A stretch of DNA of 64,000 nucleotides from Vibrio sp. Y2-5 (GCF_014596725.1 NZ_JACVEG010000010.1:1-64000); one strand, 5' to 3'; shown: positions 1 through 8,624, numbered from the stretch's first letter. The notes: generated from the sequence alone by a model not told the origin. Program-made: numbers and translations.

Positions 1-34
1 GGTCTCCCCATGTGAGAGTAGGACATCGCCAGGC
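1..34 (+). rRNA. rrf: 5S ribosomal RNA, 3' end (partial)
   Basis: The first bases match the conserved 3' end of gammaproteobacterial 5S rRNA, including the segment GTGAGAGTAGGACATCGCC. The gene runs off the left edge, so only about the last 34 nt are present. Two tRNA-like genes follow on the same strand, the usual tail of a bacterial rRNA operon. The exact mature 3' end is uncertain by a few bases. Confidence 0.9.
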
Positions 35-42
35 TTTATTTC

Positions 43-72
43 TTGCCTTCAGATTTAAAAATCTGAAGGCAA
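43..72 (+). other. Hairpin between 5S rRNA and tRNA-Asp
   Basis: GCCTTCAGAT (45-54) pairs with ATCTGAAGGC (61-70), extended by TT/AA, around a short A/T loop. No U-run follows (the next bases are AAAACAAAG). It therefore looks more like a processing or spacer hairpin than an intrinsic terminator, in keeping with the tRNAs downstream being part of the same transcript. Confidence 0.6.
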
Positions 73-105
73 AACAAAGAAAAGACTTAATAGTCTGACC
101 AATGC

Positions 106-182
106 GGAGCGGTAGTTCAGTTGGTTAGAATACCGGCCTGTCACGCCGGGGGTCGCGGGTTCGAGTCCCGTCCGCTCCGCCA
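106..182 (+). tRNA. tRNA-Asp (anticodon GTC)
   Basis: A complete 77-nt cloverleaf. The acceptor strand GGAGCGG pairs with CCGCTCC, the anticodon loop is CTGTCAC with anticodon GTC, the T loop is TTCGAGT, and the encoded 3' end is G-CCA. It closely resembles E. coli tRNA-Asp, which also lies at the distal end of some rRNA operons. Confidence 0.97.
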
Positions 183-218
183 CTTATTCTGAGAGTCGTC
201 TCATTAAAAACGAACTGC

Positions 219-295
<77 letters not shown>

Positions 296-404
296 TTTCC
301 ATTTTGTAACAAATTTGTCCGTTTTAAATTTTCTATAGATTTTTAATCTTCACCTACACTGTTTGTGGAAACGATAATAATTACTAATCTAGTAAGGAAG
401 TGAT

Positions 405-1325
405 ATGTCAAACTCAATGGATTTCATAACTCAACAAATAGAGCAAGAAAGGGAAATTCCGCAAGAAGCTTTTGATTGGTATGACGAATATGCTCATGGT
501 TTGATTGACCGTAGAGAGTTTATGCGTCGCCTATCTGGTCTCGCGGTATTGGGTTTTAGCATGACAGTGCTGACTTCTGCTTTATTACCTAACTACGCTC
601 TGGCAGAGCAAGTATCTTTTAACGATTCAAAGATCAAAGCCACTTACGTGGAGTTTGATTCTCCAAAGGGGCACGGCAAAGGCCGTGGCTATTTAGTCAT
701 GCCTCGTGAGCTTGCTGGAAACGCGCCTGTCGTATTGGTTGTGCATGAAAACCGAGGATTGAACCCTTACATTGAAGATGTTGCGAGACGTTTAGCTATG
801 AATGGTTATATCGCTTTTGCTCCTGACGCATTATTCCCTCTCGGCGGTTATCCGGGCAATGACGACGACGGGCGAGCGATGCAAAGCAGTATGGATAAAG
901 CCAAGATCGAAGAAGACTTTATTGCAGCAGCAACGTTTATTAAGTCCCATGCCAATAGCTCTGGCAAATTAGGTGCAGTGGGATTCTGTTTTGGTGGTTA
1001 TGTGGTAAACATGCTTGCTGCCACTATGCCAGACGCTTTAGATGCCGGAATTCCTTTTTACGGGACACCTCCAGCGGAAAGTATTCGTTCCAATGTAAAA
1101 GGGCCGTTGTTATTGCAGTTTGCAGAACTTGATCAACGAGTTAATGCGACTTGGCCTGATTATGAAAAAGTGCTGAAGACGAATAAGGTTCCGTATACCG
1201 CGTACGTTTACAAAGGCGTCAATCACGGATTCCATAACGACTCTACGGGGCGTTATAACGAAGAGGCCGCAGAGACTGCGTGGGAGCGCACGTTGACTTT
1301 CTTCGGTGAACATCTGAAAGCTTAA
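405..1325 (+). CDS. Dienelactone hydrolase family protein with Tat-like signal
   Basis: A 306-residue alpha/beta hydrolase. The N-terminal region carries an arginine-rich motif (DRREFMRRLSG, residues 35-45), a hydrophobic stretch and a likely cleavage site after ALA near residue 68. This suggests export of a folded protein, possibly by the Tat route. The hydrolase domain shows the GFCFGG nucleophile elbow (Cys195), an acid in ELDQRV (Asp243) and His274 in VNHGFH, the Cys-Asp-His triad of dienelactone hydrolases. It resembles E. coli YghX-type proteins. The real substrate is unknown. A good ribosome-binding site (AAGGAAG) precedes the ATG. The gene stands alone between the tRNAs and a DUF1904 gene. 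Confidence 0.88.
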   Translation: MSNSMDFITQQIEQEREIPQEAFDWYDEYAHGLIDRREFMRRLSGLAVLGFSMTVLTSALLPNYALAEQVSFNDSKIKATYVEFDSPKGHGKGRGYLVMPRELAGNAPVVLVVHENRGLNPYIEDVARRLAMNGYIAFAPDALFPLGGYPGNDDDGRAMQSSMDKAKIEEDFIAAATFIKSHANSSGKLGAVGFCFGGYVVNMLAATMPDALDAGIPFYGTPPAESIRSNVKGPLLLQFAELDQRVNATWPDYEKVLKTNKVPYTAYVYKGVNHGFHNDSTGRYNEEAAETAWERTLTFFGEHLKA

Positions 1326-1442
1326 TGGCTATGTGGCTCTGGTAATAAGGTTAATACATTAAACTTTGTTACAAAGAGCCATTACTTACTATCGCTCCCC
1401 ATTTTTGAAGCTGTTATGATGTTCAAAAAGAAGGAGTAACTT

Positions 1443-1775
1443 ATGCCACATTTTCGTTTTCGCGCTGTAGAACCTCAGACGGTGCAAAACTTGTCAAAAC
1501 CCCTCACGGATTCACTTCAGTCTTTGATGAACTCTCCTCGTGAAGACTTCACTTTCGAATATATCTACACCACTTTCTATGCAGAAGGTGAAGTGTCAGC
1601 GGCATATCCGTTCGTGGAAATATTGTGGTTTGATCGTGGGCAGGAAGTGCAAGATAAGGTGGCAGCCATTGTAACTGAACAAGTGAAAGGCATTGTTGGG
1701 CAGGATTCAGATGTTGCAGTTATCTTCACTGCTCTAAGTCCTGTGGGTTACTACGATAATGCACAGCATTATTAA
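1443..1775 (+). CDS. DUF1904 family protein
   Basis: A 110-residue soluble protein that I recognise as DUF1904, a small family with a tautomerase-like look (short alpha/beta protein starting Met-Pro). The start follows a strong ribosome-binding site (AAGGAG). Its stop lies 11 bp before nfsA, so the two are probably co-transcribed. The biochemical role is unknown; the Pro2 after the initiator Met would be the catalytic residue if it is a true tautomerase relative, which is inference only. Confidence 0.8.
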   Translation: MPHFRFRAVEPQTVQNLSKPLTDSLQSLMNSPREDFTFEYIYTTFYAEGEVSAAYPFVEILWFDRGQEVQDKVAAIVTEQVKGIVGQDSDVAVIFTALSPVGYYDNAQHY

Positions 1776-1786
1776 GGGGTAAGTAA

Positions 1787-2509
1787 ATGAACTCCGTTAT
1801 TGATACGATTTTAAATCATCGCTCTATACGTGCTTTTAAAGATACTCCGATTACTCAGCAACAGTTAGACAGCATTATTAAGTCTGGTATTGCAGCTTCC
1901 AGCTCAAGCTTGCTTCAAGTGGTTTCTATTATTCGAGTAACCGATAAAGAGAAGCGTCAGAAGTTGGCAGAGCTGTCTGGCAACCAACATTACGTAGCAC
2001 AGGCGGCTGAGTTTTTGGTTTTCTGCATCGACTATCAACGTCACTTTGAGATGAACCCGAATGTGAAGCCTGAATTTATGGAGTTAACGCTGATTGGAGC
2101 GGTAGACTCAGGGATCATGGCGCAGAACTGTCTGTTGGCAGCTGAATCAATGGGGCTGGGTGGTGTTTATATTGGTGGACTACGCAACTCTCCACAGCAA
2201 GTGGATGAGCTACTGGGTTTACCGAAATACAGTGCAGTACTGTTTGGTATGTGTCTAGGCCACCCAGACCAAGATCCTCAGTTGAAACCGCGTTTAGGGG
2301 CAGATGTAATTGTTCACGAGAACACTTATCAACCTTTGAACAAAGATGCAGTTGCTGAATACGATCAGACGATGATTGATTACTATCAAAGTCGTTCGAG
2401 CAATGTGAAACAGCAAGGTTGGTCGGATCAAATCACCGCTAAGCTGAGTCAGGAATCGAGACCGTATATGCTTGGTTATCTGAATGACAAAGGTCTCGCT
2501 CAGAAATAA
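1787..2509 (+). CDS. nfsA: Oxygen-insensitive NADPH nitroreductase
   Basis: A 240-residue flavoprotein of the NfsA/FRP group that reduces nitroaromatics and quinones by two-electron transfer from NADPH using FMN. The family hallmark HRSIRAF lies at residues 11-17 and the glycine-rich GLGGVYIGGLRN segment near residues 123-134 fits the FMN fold. The length equals E. coli NfsA (240 aa). It is translated 11 bp after the DUF1904 gene and is followed by a terminator shared with the opposing yfhL. Confidence 0.93.
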   Translation: MNSVIDTILNHRSIRAFKDTPITQQQLDSIIKSGIAASSSSLLQVVSIIRVTDKEKRQKLAELSGNQHYVAQAAEFLVFCIDYQRHFEMNPNVKPEFMELTLIGAVDSGIMAQNCLLAAESMGLGGVYIGGLRNSPQQVDELLGLPKYSAVLFGMCLGHPDQDPQLKPRLGADVIVHENTYQPLNKDAVAEYDQTMIDYYQSRSSNVKQQGWSDQITAKLSQESRPYMLGYLNDKGLAQK

Positions 2510-2530
2510 TTGAGACTAGAACGCAACAAA

Positions 2531-2558
2531 AAGCCCAGTCACTGACTGGGCTTCGTTT
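2531..2558. terminator. Bidirectional terminator between nfsA and yfhL
   Basis: AGCCCAGT (2532-2539) pairs with ACTGGGCT across a short loop. T residues follow on the plus side (CTTCGTTTT). An A-run precedes it, giving TTTTTGTTG on the minus strand. It sits between two convergent genes. Confidence 0.85.
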
Positions 2559-2577
2559 TAAAGTGTTTAGAGAGCGA

Positions 2578-2832
2578 TTACGCTAATCCCTGAATAATCA
2601 CAAACTTCTCAAGCAACTCTTCTTCCGTTTCTACATGCTGCGGATCCGTCACGATACAGTTGGTGATCGGGCATACAGACTGACATGTCGGAATCTCGTA
2701 GTGTCCTTTACACTCTGTACAGAGGTTCGGGTTGATCTCATAGATATTGTCACCCATAGAGATAGCTCCGTTAGGGCACTCAGGCTCACACATGTCACAG
2801 TTAGTGCATTTCTTTGTGATCAATAACGCCAT
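2578..2832 (-). CDS. yfhL: YfhL family 4Fe-4S dicluster ferredoxin
   Basis: An 84-residue ferredoxin. Cys9, Cys12, Cys15 and Cys19 form one cluster motif; Cys38, Cys41, Cys50, Cys54 and Cys59 form the second, with the longer C-x8-C spacing typical of YfhL (Chromatium-type) ferredoxins. It is a cytosolic electron carrier. Its ATG lies 2 bp after the trhP stop, so the two are almost certainly translated from one mRNA. That makes TrhP, or another tRNA modification step, its likeliest partner (inference). Confidence 0.93.
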   Translation of the reverse strand: MALLITKKCTNCDMCEPECPNGAISMGDNIYEINPNLCTECKGHYEIPTCQSVCPITNCIVTDPQHVETEEELLEKFVIIQGLA

Positions 2833-2834
2833 GG

Positions 2835-4235
2835 TTACTTGCCTACTGGGTTACGAGTATCTTGTCCAGCATTCAGGTTACGCATCAGTAGCGCGTAGTT
2901 AAGATCCATGTCTTGAGGCACTGGGATATAAACAAAGTGACCGTTGCCTTTTGCGTCGTTAACTGCTTCTTCTTTACGGTTTTCCATTGCTTCAAGAGTG
3001 AATACAACGTTTCCTTTTGGCGTCATCAGTTCTAGGCTGTCACCAAGTATAAATTTGTTCTTAACTTCCACTTCAGCCATATCACCACGGCGCTTACCTG
3101 TAAACTCACCAACAAATTGTTGAGCATCAGACACAGAGTAGCCATAGTCGTAGTTTTGGTATGCATCGTGAGTGTGACGACGTAGGAAACCTTCTGTGTA
3201 GCCACGGTGAGCTAGGCTTTCTAGTGTATTCATCAAGCTATCATCAAATGGTTTACCTGCAACGGCATCATCGATCGCTTTACGGTATACCTGAGCAGTA
3301 CGCGCACAGTAGTAGAAAGACTTAGTACGACCTTCGATCTTCAATGAGTGAACACCCATTTTAGTCAAACGCTCTACGTGTTGAACTGCACGTAGATCTT
3401 TTGAGTTCATGATGTAAGTGCCGTGCTCATCTTCGTAAGCCGCCATTTTTTCTTCTGGACGGTGAGCTTCAGACAGCAGTACAACTTCATCAGAAGGTTT
3501 ACCCAAACCGAGAGTGTTATCAGGACGTTCTTCCTGAACTTCAATTGCTTGCGCAGCATTTGGATCAAATTCTTCTACGATTTGACCAGCTTCGTCTTCT
3601 TTACCTTTTTCTACCTTGTATTCCCAACGACAAGCGTTAGTACAAGTGCCTTGGTTCGGGTCGCGTTTGTTGATGTAACCTGAAAGTAGGCAGCGGCCTG
3701 AATAAGCCATGCAAAGAGCGCCGTGTACGAAAATCTCAATTTCCATTTCAGGGCACTGTTCGCGAATTTCTTCAATCTCTTCTAGAGAAAGTTCACGAGA
3801 CAGAATGACACGCTCAACGCCTTGCGTTGACCAGAATTTAACTGTTGCCCAGTTAACCGCGTTTGCTTGAACAGAAAGGTGAATAGCCATTTCTGGGAAT
3901 GCTTCACGAACCATCATGATGAGGCCTGGGTCAGACATGATAAGAGCATCTGGGCCCATATCGATCACTGGCTTAAGATCGCGGATGAAGGTTTTTAGTT
4001 TTGAGTTATGCGGTTGAATGTTGCATACCACGTAGAATTTTTTACCTAAAGCGTGGGCTTCGTTGATACCGACCTGTAGGTTTTCGTGGTTGAACTCATT
4101 GTTACGTACGCGCAGGCTGTAACGAGGTTGGCCAGCATAAACAGCATCAGCGCCGTATGCGAATGCGTAACGCATGTTCTTAAGGCTACCCGCTGGAGAT
4201 AATAGCTCCGGTACAAAAGTATTTTCAGTTGTCAT
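2835..4235 (-). CDS. trhP: tRNA uridine-34 hydroxylation protein TrhP (peptidase U32 family)
   Basis: A 466-residue protein (YegQ in E. coli, 453 aa) of the U32 family, needed to make 5-hydroxyuridine at tRNA wobble positions. The frame stays open upstream to 4595, but homology begins at MTTENTFVPELLSPAG. I therefore place the start at 4235; the longer version would overlap rdgC. The U32 signature EIFVHGALCMAYSGRC and a cysteine-rich segment (GTCTNACRW) fit a bound Fe-S cluster. yfhL follows after 2 bp. Confidence 0.93.
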   Translation of the reverse strand: MTTENTFVPELLSPAGSLKNMRYAFAYGADAVYAGQPRYSLRVRNNEFNHENLQVGINEAHALGKKFYVVCNIQPHNSKLKTFIRDLKPVIDMGPDALIMSDPGLIMMVREAFPEMAIHLSVQANAVNWATVKFWSTQGVERVILSRELSLEEIEEIREQCPEMEIEIFVHGALCMAYSGRCLLSGYINKRDPNQGTCTNACRWEYKVEKGKEDEAGQIVEEFDPNAAQAIEVQEERPDNTLGLGKPSDEVVLLSEAHRPEEKMAAYEDEHGTYIMNSKDLRAVQHVERLTKMGVHSLKIEGRTKSFYYCARTAQVYRKAIDDAVAGKPFDDSLMNTLESLAHRGYTEGFLRRHTHDAYQNYDYGYSVSDAQQFVGEFTGKRRGDMAEVEVKNKFILGDSLELMTPKGNVVFTLEAMENRKEEAVNDAKGNGHFVYIPVPQDMDLNYALLMRNLNAGQDTRNPVGK

Positions 4236-4360
4236 TGTTTGTTTCTCAATCTGATCACAAGTCAGGCCAATACCACCTGATGGTATTGGAAGGGGCGCAA
4301 ATTTTACGTCAAAACGTGAGCTGTGCCTAGTAAAGATTAAGAATAGAAGGGGAAGAAAAG

Positions 4361-4394
4361 TAGGGAAAAACTGACTCCGCGAAGACGGAGTCAG
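4361..4394 (-). terminator. Intrinsic terminator of rdgC
   Basis: CTGACTCCG (4371-4379) pairs with CGGAGTCAG (4386-4394), a 9-bp GC-rich stem. Read on the minus strand it is followed by TTTTTCCC. It lies 7 bp past the rdgC stop codon. Confidence 0.85.
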
Positions 4395-4401
4395 AGAAAG
4401 A

Positions 4402-5316
4402 TTAAGCGTCAGCTTTAGGAAGACCACCAAGTACTTCAAACAGATTTGGTAGAAATGCTGAGAATTCGCCGCACAGTAGAGATAAGTCAGCATCAAGGCG
4501 CGCAGCTTGATCTTCACGAGGAATATCTTCGTTTTGATCTTTGAGTTCATCGCTGTACTGAATGCGTTTAATGCTGCAATCTTCAGCCAATACAAAGCTC
4601 AAACGGTCTTGCCAGTTTAAGGCGAGTTTAGTAACCACTTTATTCGCCTGAATATGGCTTAGGATTTCATCACTGGTCAGTTCTTGTTTTTTACAGCGAA
4701 TCACAGCGCCATCGTCTAAGAACGATTTCAGTTCTGCTTCGTCAAGCAACTGGAAACCTTGTGGCAAGTTGCCGTCTTTCACCCACTCAGTCAGCGTCGT
4801 TTCTACGGCAACTTCAGGAATGGCAGGAACAACAGGAAGGCTACCCATGCTCTTACGCAGTAGTGCCAGTACATCTTCCGCTTTTTTATAGCTGCTTGCG
4901 TCAACCAGAATCAGACCTTCATTTGGCATGATCAGAACGTAAGTTAAATGGCTGCGGCTAAAGGCACGAGGAAGAAGATCAACAATGATGTCATCTTTGA
5001 TGTTGTCTTTTTCTGTTTTCTTCAGCGGGCGCCCCTCTTCAGCTTCCATCAATGCGACTTTCTCGTTAAGAGAGTCTTTAATCACAGAAGCGGGGAGCAT
5101 TTTTTCTTCTTTCTTGGCGCAGATGAGAATGCGGTCTTCGCTAACGTGAGTCATCATGTCGCCGTGTTTGCCCAGTGCGTGAACCCAGCCAAATTTCTGT
5201 TTGTCTTGGCTGCCACATGGCGTGAAACGGAACTCTGCCAGTTGTTTTTCTAGCTGATCGGCGTTGAAATTGACTTCGCGATTAACACGATAAGCCATAC
5301 AGTTTTTAAACCACAT
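4402..5316 (-). CDS. rdgC: Recombination-associated protein RdgC
   Basis: A 304-residue nucleoid-associated DNA-binding protein that forms a ring dimer around DNA and restrains RecA-mediated recombination. The characteristic N-terminus MWFKNCMAYRVNR matches the family start and fixes the ATG at 5316, preceded by GGAAAAG. A longer frame to 5370 adds 18 residues with no family support. The E. coli protein is 303 aa. The gene has its own terminator and is divergent from phoB. Confidence 0.95.
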   Translation of the reverse strand: MWFKNCMAYRVNREVNFNADQLEKQLAEFRFTPCGSQDKQKFGWVHALGKHGDMMTHVSEDRILICAKKEEKMLPASVIKDSLNEKVALMEAEEGRPLKKTEKDNIKDDIIVDLLPRAFSRSHLTYVLIMPNEGLILVDASSYKKAEDVLALLRKSMGSLPVVPAIPEVAVETTLTEWVKDGNLPQGFQLLDEAELKSFLDDGAVIRCKKQELTSDEILSHIQANKVVTKLALNWQDRLSFVLAEDCSIKRIQYSDELKDQNEDIPREDQAARLDADLSLLCGEFSAFLPNLFEVLGGLPKADA

Positions 5317-5462
5317 ATCTTTTCTTTTCCTTGTTCGAAAGGCCAACATGATAGGGGATTTCCCCGTCAATGTCTTAGGCGAAACACAAAAATTATCAAC
5401 TTATGCCAAGTAATATAAAACCATGAACAAGATAAGAAACTTATATTAAAAATTGTTTGCAA

Positions 5463-5496
5463 TAGTCACAAAAGTGTCATATTCATTTTTCATAAT
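5463..5496 (+). promoter_or_regulatory. Pho box and -10 element upstream of phoB
   Basis: TAGTCACAAAAGTGTCAT (5463-5480) holds two GTCAY direct repeats 11 bp apart, as in PhoB-binding boxes. Exactly 10 bp downstream is CATAAT (5491-5496), five of six bases of the -10 consensus. This is the usual layout of a PhoB-activated promoter and implies autoregulation of phoB. Confidence 0.75.
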
Positions 5497-5561
5497 GCAT
5501 ATGCTCAAGTGACCTCAAGATGCTTGGTTACACTGTTAATTAAAATAAAGGTTATTCAAAT

Positions 5562-6251
5562 ATGTCTAGAAGGATTCTAGTTGTTGAAGACGAAGCGCCA
5601 ATCCGAGAGATGCTTTGCTTTGTTCTTGAACAGAAAGGCTACCAAGCAGTGGAAGCAGAAGATTACGACACTGCGGTAGAGAAGTTAGCTGAACCCTTCC
5701 CTGATCTTGTTCTACTTGATTGGATGCTACCTGGTGGTAGTGGCATTAACTTTATCAAACACATGAAGCGTGAAGAGCTGACTCGTAATATTCCGGTTGT
5801 TATGCTGACTGCTCGTGGTGAAGAAGAAGATAAAGTTCGCGGCTTAGAAGTGGGTGCTGATGACTACATCACTAAACCTTTCTCACCTAAAGAACTTGTT
5901 GCTCGCTTGAAGGCGGTGATTCGCCGAGTCACACCAACCGCATTGGAAGAGTTGATCGATGTGCAAGGTCTCAAGTTAGACCCAGTTTCACACCGAGTGA
6001 CTGCCAATGATGTCCCGTTAGACATGGGACCAACTGAGTTTAAAATGCTGCACTTCTTTATGACTCACCAAGAGCGAGTCTACAGTCGCGAGCAACTATT
6101 GAATAACGTTTGGGGCACCAATGTGTATGTGGAAGATCGTACCGTTGATGTGCACATTCGTCGATTGCGCAAAGCCCTTGAAGATGCTGGACACGATAAG
6201 TTGATTCAAACGGTTCGTGGTGCTGGCTACCGCTTCTCAACGAAAGCGTAA
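5562..6251 (+). CDS. phoB: Phosphate regulon response regulator PhoB
   Basis: A 229-residue OmpR/PhoB-type regulator. The receiver domain (residues 1-120) has the acidic pair Glu9/Asp10, phospho-acceptor Asp53 in LLDWMLPG, Thr in MLTARG and Lys in ITKPFSP. The C-terminal winged helix (about 130-229) includes RTVDVHIRRLRKAL. When phosphorylated by PhoR it binds Pho boxes; three candidates lie in this window. The length equals E. coli PhoB (229 aa). phoR follows after 67 bp. Confidence 0.98.
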   Translation: MSRRILVVEDEAPIREMLCFVLEQKGYQAVEAEDYDTAVEKLAEPFPDLVLLDWMLPGGSGINFIKHMKREELTRNIPVVMLTARGEEEDKVRGLEVGADDYITKPFSPKELVARLKAVIRRVTPTALEELIDVQGLKLDPVSHRVTANDVPLDMGPTEFKMLHFFMTHQERVYSREQLLNNVWGTNVYVEDRTVDVHIRRLRKALEDAGHDKLIQTVRGAGYRFSTKA

Positions 6252-6318
6252 AGAGCTAGGCTTATAAGCGCCAGCCTTGAAAAATAAAAGGCTTAAAAGG
6301 ATTCAAGTTCGAGAGATT

Positions 6319-7617
6319 ATGGTTGAACGATTGACTTGGAAAAAGCTGGCTTGGGAGCTGGCTTTTTTTTACCTTCCATGGATAGTGGTTGGATGGATTT
6401 TTGGATATATGCCGTGGTTGCTACTAGCAGCTACGGCGATTCAGCTTGTCTGGCATCTGCATAACCAGTTGCGCTTATCGGCATGGTTATGGGATGAGAA
6501 ACGCCTGACGCCACCTTCTGGTTCTGGCAACTGGGAGTCTTTGTTTAACGGTATTTACCGACTACAACAACGCCAACGTAAGAAACGTAAAGAGCTGACT
6601 AACCTTATTCGCCGTTTCCGTAATGGTGCAGAATCATTACCCGATGCGGTGGTGGTTTTTCGTAGCGAAGGCAACATTGTCTGGTGTAACCGCTTAGCTC
6701 AACACTTGCTCGGCTTTCGCTGGCCTGATGATTCTGGTCAGCCGATTTCCAATTTGATTCGTACGCCGGATTTCATTAAGTATCTGCAAAAAGACGATTT
6801 TTCCGAGCCACTGGAAATGCGCTCACCACTCAACGTAGAACGTATGCTCGAACTGCGTATCGTGCCTTATACCGAAGGCGAGCATTTGATGGTGGTTCGT
6901 GATGTGACTCAGATTAAGCAGCTAGAAGGTATGCGTCGTAACTTCTTTGCCAATGTTTCTCATGAGCTCCGTACCCCTATGACAGTGCTACAGGGCTATT
7001 TGGAAATGACCGAAGACCCAGAAGTCCTGTCTGGGCCGATGTGGGGCAAGGCACATGGCGTGATGACTGAGCAGCTAAACCGTATGAACAGTTTGGTCAA
7101 CCAGCTTCTGACTCTGTCGAAAATCGAAGCTGCGCCGATGCACGAGCTGGACGAAGTGGTTAACGTACCTAGCATGCTGGAAATTTTGGAAAAAGAAGCC
7201 ATCAGTCTCAGCGGCAGTGACGAACATAAGCTCACCTTTGAAGTGGATAAGAATCTGAAAGTTCTGGCGGACGAAGATCAGCTGCGTAGTGCTATCTCTA
7301 ACCTTGTCTACAACTCGGTGAAATACACGCCTCCGGGGGCCGAAATTTACGTCCGTTGGTATCAAAGCCCGCAAGGTGCTTGTTTGGAAGTTGAAGATAA
7401 GGGCGATGGTATTGAGCCACAACATTTACATCGTTTAACTGAACGTTTTTACCGCGTAGACAAAGCTCGTTCTCGTGATACAGGTGGCAGCGGTCTTGGC
7501 TTGGCTATTGTTAAACACGCTTTGTCACATCATGATTCGCACCTTGATATCGAAAGTGAAGTAGGCAAGGGCAGTAAGTTCTCTTTTGTTCTGCCAAAAC
7601 GTTTGGTCGTACAATGA
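6319..7617 (+). CDS. phoR: Phosphate regulon sensor histidine kinase PhoR
   Basis: A 432-residue membrane kinase (E. coli 431 aa). Two N-terminal transmembrane segments lie at about residues 10-50, followed by a PAS domain (about 97-200), the phosphorylated His215 in NVSHELRTP, and a catalytic domain with ISNLVYNSVKYTP, DKGDGI and GSGLGLAIVKH. The open frame begins at 6277, but family alignment (MVERLTWKKL) and GAGAG before the ATG favour 6319. The stop overlaps the start of pstS by 4 bp (ATGA), indicating translational coupling. Confidence 0.97.
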   Translation: MVERLTWKKLAWELAFFYLPWIVVGWIFGYMPWLLLAATAIQLVWHLHNQLRLSAWLWDEKRLTPPSGSGNWESLFNGIYRLQQRQRKKRKELTNLIRRFRNGAESLPDAVVVFRSEGNIVWCNRLAQHLLGFRWPDDSGQPISNLIRTPDFIKYLQKDDFSEPLEMRSPLNVERMLELRIVPYTEGEHLMVVRDVTQIKQLEGMRRNFFANVSHELRTPMTVLQGYLEMTEDPEVLSGPMWGKAHGVMTEQLNRMNSLVNQLLTLSKIEAAPMHELDEVVNVPSMLEILEKEAISLSGSDEHKLTFEVDKNLKVLADEDQLRSAISNLVYNSVKYTPPGAEIYVRWYQSPQGACLEVEDKGDGIEPQHLHRLTERFYRVDKARSRDTGGSGLGLAIVKHALSHHDSHLDIESEVGKGSKFSFVLPKRLVVQ

Positions 7618-8570
7618 TAAAAATCAGTCAGTGTTGTATTGCTGCATCCTTAATGCTTACTCAGATGGCTTATGCTGTTGATGAGTTACAGGACTATACC
7701 AAGACGTCGGGTGTTGCTGGCAGCTTGTTGTCGGTAGGCTCAGACACGCTTGCAGGAATGACAACTCTGTGGGTAGAAGAGTTTCAAGCGCTCTATCCGA
7801 ATGTAGATTCTCAGGTACAGGCATCAGGTTCAGCCACTGCTCCCCCTGCGTTAACCGAAGGTACTGCGCAATTTGGCCCAATGAGCCGACCAATGCGCAT
7901 GAGAGAAATTGAAGCCTTTGAACGCGCTTACGGCTACAAACCCACGGAACTGCGCGTCGCGATTGATGCCATTGGCGTATTTGTCCATCGAGACAATCCG
8001 ATTGAAGGACTTAACTTCCGCCAGCTAGACAGTATTTTCTCTGAAACACTACGTTGTGGAGCCACTAAGTCTTCAAAAACTTGGCAAGATCTGGGGCTGA
8101 ACTATGGCTGGGCAAAACGTGGCATACAGATGTTTGGTCGCAACTCGGTATCCGGTACTTATGGGTACTTTAAGCAAAACGCGCTTTGTGGCGGTGATTT
8201 CAAACGCAATGTGAACGAACAACCGGGGTCGGCTTCGGTGGTTCAGTCGGTAGCATCATCAATTAACACCATTGGCTATTCTGGTGTGGGCTATCAGGTG
8301 TCGGGTGTGAAACTTGTGCCGATAGCGAAATCGGGTACGGATTATATTATGCCGACCCACGAGAATATCCTTTCCGGTCAGTATCCGCTTTCTCGTTATT
8401 TGTTTGTTTATGTGAACAAAAATCCGCTGCGTGACTTAACGCCGATTCAGCGCGAATTCATCCGCTTTATCTTCTCCAAGCAAGGGCAAAGCTTAGTGGC
8501 CAAAGATGGTTACGTACCGATTTCAGCCGAAATTGCCAGCCAAGAGCTGAAGAAAGTAGGGATAGAGTAA
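7614..8570 (+). CDS. pstS: Phosphate ABC transporter substrate-binding protein
   Basis: A 318-residue periplasmic phosphate-binding protein of the PstS family. The signal peptide ends at about AYA (residues 19-21). Family segments include SVGSDTL, QASGSATAPPALTEG, GRNSVSGTY, and GFxG-like INTIGYSGVGY. The gene overlaps phoR by 4 bp and is therefore in the phoBR operon rather than with pstCAB, which lies 3.9 kb further on. A second pstS may exist elsewhere in the genome. It ends at a bidirectional terminator. Confidence 0.93.
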   Translation: MIKISQCCIAASLMLTQMAYAVDELQDYTKTSGVAGSLLSVGSDTLAGMTTLWVEEFQALYPNVDSQVQASGSATAPPALTEGTAQFGPMSRPMRMREIEAFERAYGYKPTELRVAIDAIGVFVHRDNPIEGLNFRQLDSIFSETLRCGATKSSKTWQDLGLNYGWAKRGIQMFGRNSVSGTYGYFKQNALCGGDFKRNVNEQPGSASVVQSVASSINTIGYSGVGYQVSGVKLVPIAKSGTDYIMPTHENILSGQYPLSRYLFVYVNKNPLRDLTPIQREFIRFIFSKQGQSLVAKDGYVPISAEIASQELKKVGIE

Positions 8571-8574
8571 GGGA

Positions 8575-8609
8575 CAAAAAAGCCTCGCTGTCATCATGCG
8601 AGGCTTTTT
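8575..8609. terminator. Bidirectional terminator between pstS and ppx
   Basis: AGCCTCGC (8581-8588) pairs with GCGAGGCT (8598-8605), flanked by an A-run on the left and TTTTT on the right. It serves the convergent pstS and ppx transcripts. Confidence 0.9.
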
Positions 8610-8624
8610 AATGAATGACCAGAG

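Noticed and set aside
43..72. Terminator after 5S rRNA
   Set aside because: The stem is good but no U-run follows, and tRNA genes lie directly downstream on the same strand.
1323..1384. Inverted repeat TAATGGCT / AGCCATTA after the hydrolase gene
   Set aside because: Large loop, competing alternative pairing (TGGCTCT/AGAGCCA) and no U-run. Could be a weak terminator, but not supportable.
4236..4595. N-terminal extension of trhP by 120 residues
   Set aside because: It overlaps the end of rdgC, reads as low-complexity hydrophobic sequence, crosses the rdgC terminator, and family homology starts only at 4235.
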